NCBI GenBank assembly: GCA_001916055.1
Contig: MNRR01000040.1
Coordinates: forward strand, 1-8,310
Direction: 5' to 3'
Source: Clostridium sp. 28_12
Lineage (GTDB): Bacteria > Bacillota > Clostridia > TANB77 > CAG-508
Length of the DNA: 8,310 nt
Part shown: in pieces, positions 5,053-8,310 of the stretch
How the letters are laid out: each line of letters opens with the position of its first letter
Numbering within the stretch: the stretch's first letter is position 1
Notes under the pieces: generated by a model
The model's input: the letters and a program-made list of their open reading frames with translations, nothing else
Told to the model about the DNA's origin: nothing
The model's database searches: none
Position numbers and translations under genes: made by a program

Positions 5053-5754
5053 TTGGATACAAATTATTTAGAAAACAACTACTTAACATTAGTAGGAAAA
5101 GTTACAGGCGAAAAGAAATTTAGCCATGAAATTTATGGGGAGAAATTTTACTCATTCAACTTATCAATACCACGTTTAAGTGGAAATTCAGATATTATAC
5201 CAATAACAATATCTGAAAGATTAATAACAGACGAAATGTTATCAGAAGGAAACAAACTATTAATAAAAGGTCAATTCAGATCATACAATAGTTATGAAAA
5301 TGAAAGAAACAAGTTAATATTAACAGTATTTGCTAAAGATGTTGAAGAGCTAAAAGAAGACGAAGAACAAGAAGAAAATGAAATGGTTAGAAAAGATGAA
5401 ACAACAAACGAAGTTGTACTTATTGGATTTGTATGTAAAAAACCAATTTACAGACAAACACCATTTGGAAGAGAAATTGCAGATTTATTATTAGCTGTAA
5501 ACAGAGCATATAATAAATCAGATTACATCCCAACAATAGCATGGGGAAGAAATGCAAGATTCTGCCAAAACTTAGAAGTTGGAGCTCAAGTAAAAATCAT
5601 AGGAAGAGTTCAATCAAGACAATATGAAAAAAAATATGAAGATGGAACATCAGAAATGAAAGTTGCTTATGAAGTTTCAATATGTAGCTTAGAATTAATA
5701 AATGAAGAAGGAACAGAAAAGAAAGAAGAAACAGATAGTCAAGAAGCTGTTTAA
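5053..5754 (+). CDS. Single-stranded DNA-binding protein with two OB folds
   Basis: This 233-residue protein has two OB-fold domains of the SSB type: about residues 9-96 (LTLVGKVTGE...LLIKGQFRSY...LILTVFAKDVEEL) and about 118-217 (NEVVLIGFVCKKPIYR, then FGREIADLLLAVNR, DYIPTIAWGRNARFC, AQVKIIGRVQSRQY, YEVSICSLELI). An acidic linker (about 97-113, EEDEEQEENE type) joins them. The second domain is the more SSB-like. Ordinary bacterial SSB has one OB fold and an acidic tip ending near DIPF; here the tail is EETDSQEAV, without that tip, so docking of replication partners in the usual way is unlikely. It probably binds single-stranded DNA in replication or repair, as a paralogue of the main SSB. 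The start is TTG 5053, chosen because AAGGGAGGA (5037-5045) is 7 bases upstream and no ATG fits. It is alone between its own promoter and a terminator. Confidence 0.88.
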   Translation: MDTNYLENNYLTLVGKVTGEKKFSHEIYGEKFYSFNLSIPRLSGNSDIIPITISERLITDEMLSEGNKLLIKGQFRSYNSYENERNKLILTVFAKDVEELKEDEEQEENEMVRKDETTNEVVLIGFVCKKPIYRQTPFGREIADLLLAVNRAYNKSDYIPTIAWGRNARFCQNLEVGAQVKIIGRVQSRQYEKKYEDGTSEMKVAYEVSICSLELINEEGTEKKEETDSQEAV

Positions 5755-5764
5755 TATATAGATT

Positions 5765-5807
5765 ATCAACTGTACAGCATATGCTAGTGCGGTTGATTTT
5801 TTTTTTT
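5765..5807 (+). terminator. Rho-independent terminator after the SSB-like gene
   Basis: ATCAACTGTAC (5765-5775) pairs with GTGCGGTTGAT (5787-5797) with two G-T wobbles. An inner AGC/GCT stem sits in the loop, and 11 T residues (5797-5807) follow. It lies 10 bases after the stop codon. Confidence 0.82.
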
Positions 5808-5821
5808 GGTTTTGTTATAAT
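5793..5821 (+). promoter_or_regulatory. Promoter of the membrane protein-rluD unit, overlapping the terminator
   Basis: TTGATT (5793-5798) and TATAAT (5816-5821) are 17 bases apart. The -35 box lies within the 3' arm of the preceding terminator and the spacer is its T run. Transcription would start near 5828, about 20 bases before the start codon. GGAGGT (5839-5844) is the ribosome site. Confidence 0.7.
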
Positions 5822-5849
5822 ATGGATATTAAAATAACGGAGGTTACAC

Positions 5850-7376
5850 ATGAAAAATAAGAAAAAAATTTGTTTTGAAATCATGGCGATAATATTAATT
5901 ACGATATTTGGCATATGTTTGGCACCAAAGACATTACAAAACGATACATTTTATACAATAAAAATAGGTGAGCATATAGTTCAAAATAAAGGAATAGACA
6001 TGAAAGATCCATTTTCATGGCACCAAAATTTGGATTATACATATCCGCATTGGTTATATGATGTTATGATATATACAATATATTCTATAGGTGGAATGGC
6101 AGGAATATATATATCCACATGTGTGTTTTCAGCAATATTAGGAATAGTTTTATACAAAGTAAATTCTAAATTAACATCAAACAAAGTATTATCATTTGTA
6201 ATAGCAATATTGGCAATGTATTTATTAAGAGATTATATTGCGGCAAGAGCACAATTAGTAACATTTATATTATTTACATTGCAACTTTATGTTATGGAAA
6301 AATTGGTGAATACTAGTAAAAAGCGATATGGAATTGGACTAATAATAATTTCAATATTAATAGCAAATTTACATATAGCTGCTTGGCCATTTACATTTGT
6401 ACTATATTTACCATATATAGCAGAATATATATTTGCAATAGTAGAAGAGAGAATAGCTAAAAAGTATGGAAAAGAAGTTAAAGAAGGAACAAAAATAACA
6501 ATTAAAAAAAGAGAAGGAACAAAGTATTTAATAATTGTTATGATAATTTGTGCATTTACAGGACTATTAACGCCATTGGGTACTACACCATATACTTATT
6601 TAATAAAAACAATGCAAGGAAATACAACACAGAATATAAATGAGCATTTGCCTATGACATTGATAAATTGTGTTGAGATATTATGTACATTGATAATATT
6701 TATTATACTGCTTACATTTACAGATGTAAAAATTAGATTAACAGATTTATTTATGCTAGGTGGATTAATATATTTAATGTTATATTCAAAAAGACAATCA
6801 ACAATGTTTATAATAATGTGTTCAGTTATTTTAAATAGAATGACATATGAATTTATGAAAAAAGATGGAGAAAAGATTGATGATAATCTAATAAATGTAT
6901 GTACAACTTTGTTTGGGGAATTTGTTGTATCAGCATTAGTATTAATATTAGGATTCCATTGTGCAAAAGGAAGAGTAAAAGAAGAATATATTGACGAAAA
7001 AGCATATCCAGTACAAATGAGTAACTATATTTTAAAATACTTTGATGAAAATAATATAGATATTAAAGATGTTAGATTATATAATGAATACAATTATGGA
7101 AGTTACTTGTTATATAGGGGAATACCAGTATTTATAGATTCACGAGCAGATTTATATGCTCCTGAATTTAATGGAGGAAGAGACATATTTATGGATTTTA
7201 TGCAAAGTTCTAATATAGAAGTTTGGTTTGAAGATACCTTTGCTAAATATGACATAACACATATAATTTTGTATAAAGATTCAAAAATGAATATGATAAT
7301 AAAAGATGCACATTTAAAAGGATATAATTTATTAAAAGAAGATGACAACTTTGTCTTTTATGAAATAACAAAATAG
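5850..7376 (+). CDS. Multi-spanning membrane protein resembling GT-C glycosyltransferases
   Basis: This 508-residue protein has roughly ten hydrophobic segments, including about 7-25, 70-103, 112-127, 133-149, 161-197, 225-243, 272-291, 298-330 and 353-370. A soluble C-terminal domain follows from about 375. The first extracytoplasmic loop has NDTFYTIKIGEHIV, then DPFSWHQN (from D53) and YPHWLYDV. This arrangement, an acidic residue after the first membrane segment followed by a DPFS...HxWL pattern, is seen in GT-C-fold membrane proteins that use lipid-linked sugars. The C-terminal part (VRLYNEYNYGSYLLYRGIPVF, IDSRADLY, then a W...Y.ITHIILY stretch) is also typical of this uncharacterised group. 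A role in decorating cell-surface polymers is inference; donor and acceptor are unknown. ATG follows GGAGGT at 5 bases. The stop lies 11 bases before the RluD-type gene, so the two are cotranscribed. The family call is moderately sure, the activity unproven. Confidence 0.8.
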   Translation: MKNKKKICFEIMAIILITIFGICLAPKTLQNDTFYTIKIGEHIVQNKGIDMKDPFSWHQNLDYTYPHWLYDVMIYTIYSIGGMAGIYISTCVFSAILGIVLYKVNSKLTSNKVLSFVIAILAMYLLRDYIAARAQLVTFILFTLQLYVMEKLVNTSKKRYGIGLIIISILIANLHIAAWPFTFVLYLPYIAEYIFAIVEERIAKKYGKEVKEGTKITIKKREGTKYLIIVMIICAFTGLLTPLGTTPYTYLIKTMQGNTTQNINEHLPMTLINCVEILCTLIIFIILLTFTDVKIRLTDLFMLGGLIYLMLYSKRQSTMFIIMCSVILNRMTYEFMKKDGEKIDDNLINVCTTLFGEFVVSALVLILGFHCAKGRVKEEYIDEKAYPVQMSNYILKYFDENNIDIKDVRLYNEYNYGSYLLYRGIPVFIDSRADLYAPEFNGGRDIFMDFMQSSNIEVWFEDTFAKYDITHIILYKDSKMNMIIKDAHLKGYNLLKEDDNFVFYEITK

Positions 7377-7387
7377 AAAGGATAGAA

Positions 7388-8293
7388 ATGGAAAAATATA
7401 TAGTAGAAGCAGAGGAACAAGGGAAAAGATTAGATATGTATATATCAAGCAAAGATGAAGAATTAAATAGAACATCAGCACAAAGGCTAATTGAGCAAGG
7501 AGACATATTGGTTAATAACAAAAAAGTAAAAGTAGCATATAAAGTTTCTGAAGGAGATATTATAGCTGTTGAAAAACAAATGCCTAAAGAGATTGAAATA
7601 AAAGCACAAAATATTCCAGTGGATATTGTGTATGAAGATGATGATATAATTGTTGTAAATAAACCAAAAGGAATGGTTGTACATCCTGCAAATGGAAATC
7701 CAGACGGAACATTAGTAAATGCCATAATGGCAATTTGCAAAGATAGTTTATCAGGAATTGGTGGAGAGATTAGACCAGGAATTGTGCATAGACTAGATAA
7801 AGATACTTCTGGACTATTGATTGTTGCTAAAAATGACAAGGCCCATGTTAACATGAGTGAACAAATAAAAAATCATGAAGTGAAAAAAACATATATTGCT
7901 TTGGTAAGAGGTGTGGTAAAAGAGAATCAAGCAACTATTGATATGCCAATAGGTAGAAGCAATTCAGATAGAAAGAAAATGGCAGTAACCAAAACTGGAA
8001 AAAATGCTGTAACACATATTAAAGTTTTAAAAAGATATGACAAATATACACTATTGGAAGTAAATATAGAAACAGGGAGAACACATCAAATTCGTGTACA
8101 TTTATCATATATAGGATACCCAATAATAGGAGATTGTGTATATTCAAATGGAAGAAATGAATTTGGTGTAGTAGGTCAATGTTTACATGCAAAATGTTTA
8201 GAATTTAAGCATCCAATTACAGGAAAAAGTATGAAATTAGAAGCAGAGTTACCAGAATATTTTCAAGAAATATTAAAAAAATTAGAAAATTAA
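7388..8293 (+). CDS. rluD: 23S rRNA pseudouridine synthase, RluA/RluD family
   Basis: This 301-residue protein has the normal length and layout of RluD-type synthases, which convert uridines of 23S rRNA to pseudouridine. Residues about 12-65 form an S4 RNA-binding domain (RLDMYIS...RTSAQRLIEQGDILVNN). The catalytic domain follows (IVYEDDDIIVVNKPKGMVVHP). The signature HRLDKDTSGLL starts at H134, with the catalytic aspartate at D137. Later family motifs are KTYIALVRG, ETGRTHQIRVHL and HPITGK. ATG 7388 follows AGAAAGGA, which overlaps the end of the upstream gene; the gap is 11 bases. RluD in E. coli modifies helix 69, and the Bacillus relative is YlyB; which uridines are used here cannot be told from sequence. 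In many Firmicutes the upstream neighbour is lspA; here it is a GT-C-like membrane protein. The last 17 bases of the window after the stop are too short to read. Confidence 0.95.
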   Translation: MEKYIVEAEEQGKRLDMYISSKDEELNRTSAQRLIEQGDILVNNKKVKVAYKVSEGDIIAVEKQMPKEIEIKAQNIPVDIVYEDDDIIVVNKPKGMVVHPANGNPDGTLVNAIMAICKDSLSGIGGEIRPGIVHRLDKDTSGLLIVAKNDKAHVNMSEQIKNHEVKKTYIALVRGVVKENQATIDMPIGRSNSDRKKMAVTKTGKNAVTHIKVLKRYDKYTLLEVNIETGRTHQIRVHLSYIGYPIIGDCVYSNGRNEFGVVGQCLHAKCLEFKHPITGKSMKLEAELPEYFQEILKKLEN

Positions 8294-8310
8294 AATCTGG
8301 CAAGAGAACC

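Noticed and set aside
5597..7854. Open frames on the minus strand, for example 5597-5914, 7103-7348 and 7243-7854
   Set aside because: They lie opposite strong + strand genes (SSB-like, membrane protein, RluD), have no ribosome sites and give low-complexity hydrophobic translations typical of antisense frames in AT-rich DNA.
1..8310. CRISPR arrays, tRNA or rRNA genes, riboswitches
   Set aside because: No regularly spaced repeats, cloverleaf-like segments with conserved GTTC loops, or long structured leaders were seen on either strand.

Overview
The window is strongly AT-rich. Most genes have Shine-Dalgarno sites close to AAGGAGG, sigma-A type promoters with TATAAT -10 boxes, and AT-rich codons. 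Together with the protein families present, this points to a low-GC Firmicute, most likely a Clostridia member. All supported genes lie on the + strand.

Positions 1-4092 look like the right-hand part of an integrated mobile element whose left end is outside the window. It begins with a Nudix hydrolase gene (112-594) broken by one in-frame TAA that sits exactly on a catalytic glutamate codon of the Nudix box. Sixteen bases later comes an intact Nudix-HD fusion protein (611-1780), followed by a hairpin terminator. A gene-poor stretch with two inverted repeats (about 1850-2060) leads to a 75-residue unknown protein (2067-2294). Then comes a large serine recombinase (2388-4139) with its own promoter and a palindrome at the -10 box. 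The recombinase needs two frame changes to be read in full, and both fall at runs of exactly seven A. The first (-1) separates the catalytic serine from the rest of the protein and sits on the classic slippery heptamer A-AAA-AAG. The second (+1) lies just downstream of a perfect internal Shine-Dalgarno sequence.

The recombinase frame runs over the element end into the 3' part of a polysaccharide deacetylase gene read in another frame (4093-4332). The simplest reading is that the element integrated inside the deacetylase gene and that about position 4092/4093 is its right attachment junction. The 5' part of the deacetylase should lie beyond the left edge of the window.

The rest looks like ordinary chromosome: an unrecognised conserved-looking protein (4382-4873), a TTG-started protein with two OB folds of the SSB type (5053-5754), a multi-spanning membrane protein resembling GT-C glycosyltransferases (5850-7376), and an RluD-type 23S rRNA pseudouridine synthase (7388-8293). 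The last two form a two-gene unit. Its promoter has a -35 box inside the terminator of the SSB-like gene.

The points most worth checking are the two A7 frame changes (decay, slippage or programmed frameshifting), the nonsense codon at the Nudix catalytic glutamate, the deacetylase integration site, and the Nudix pair as element cargo.
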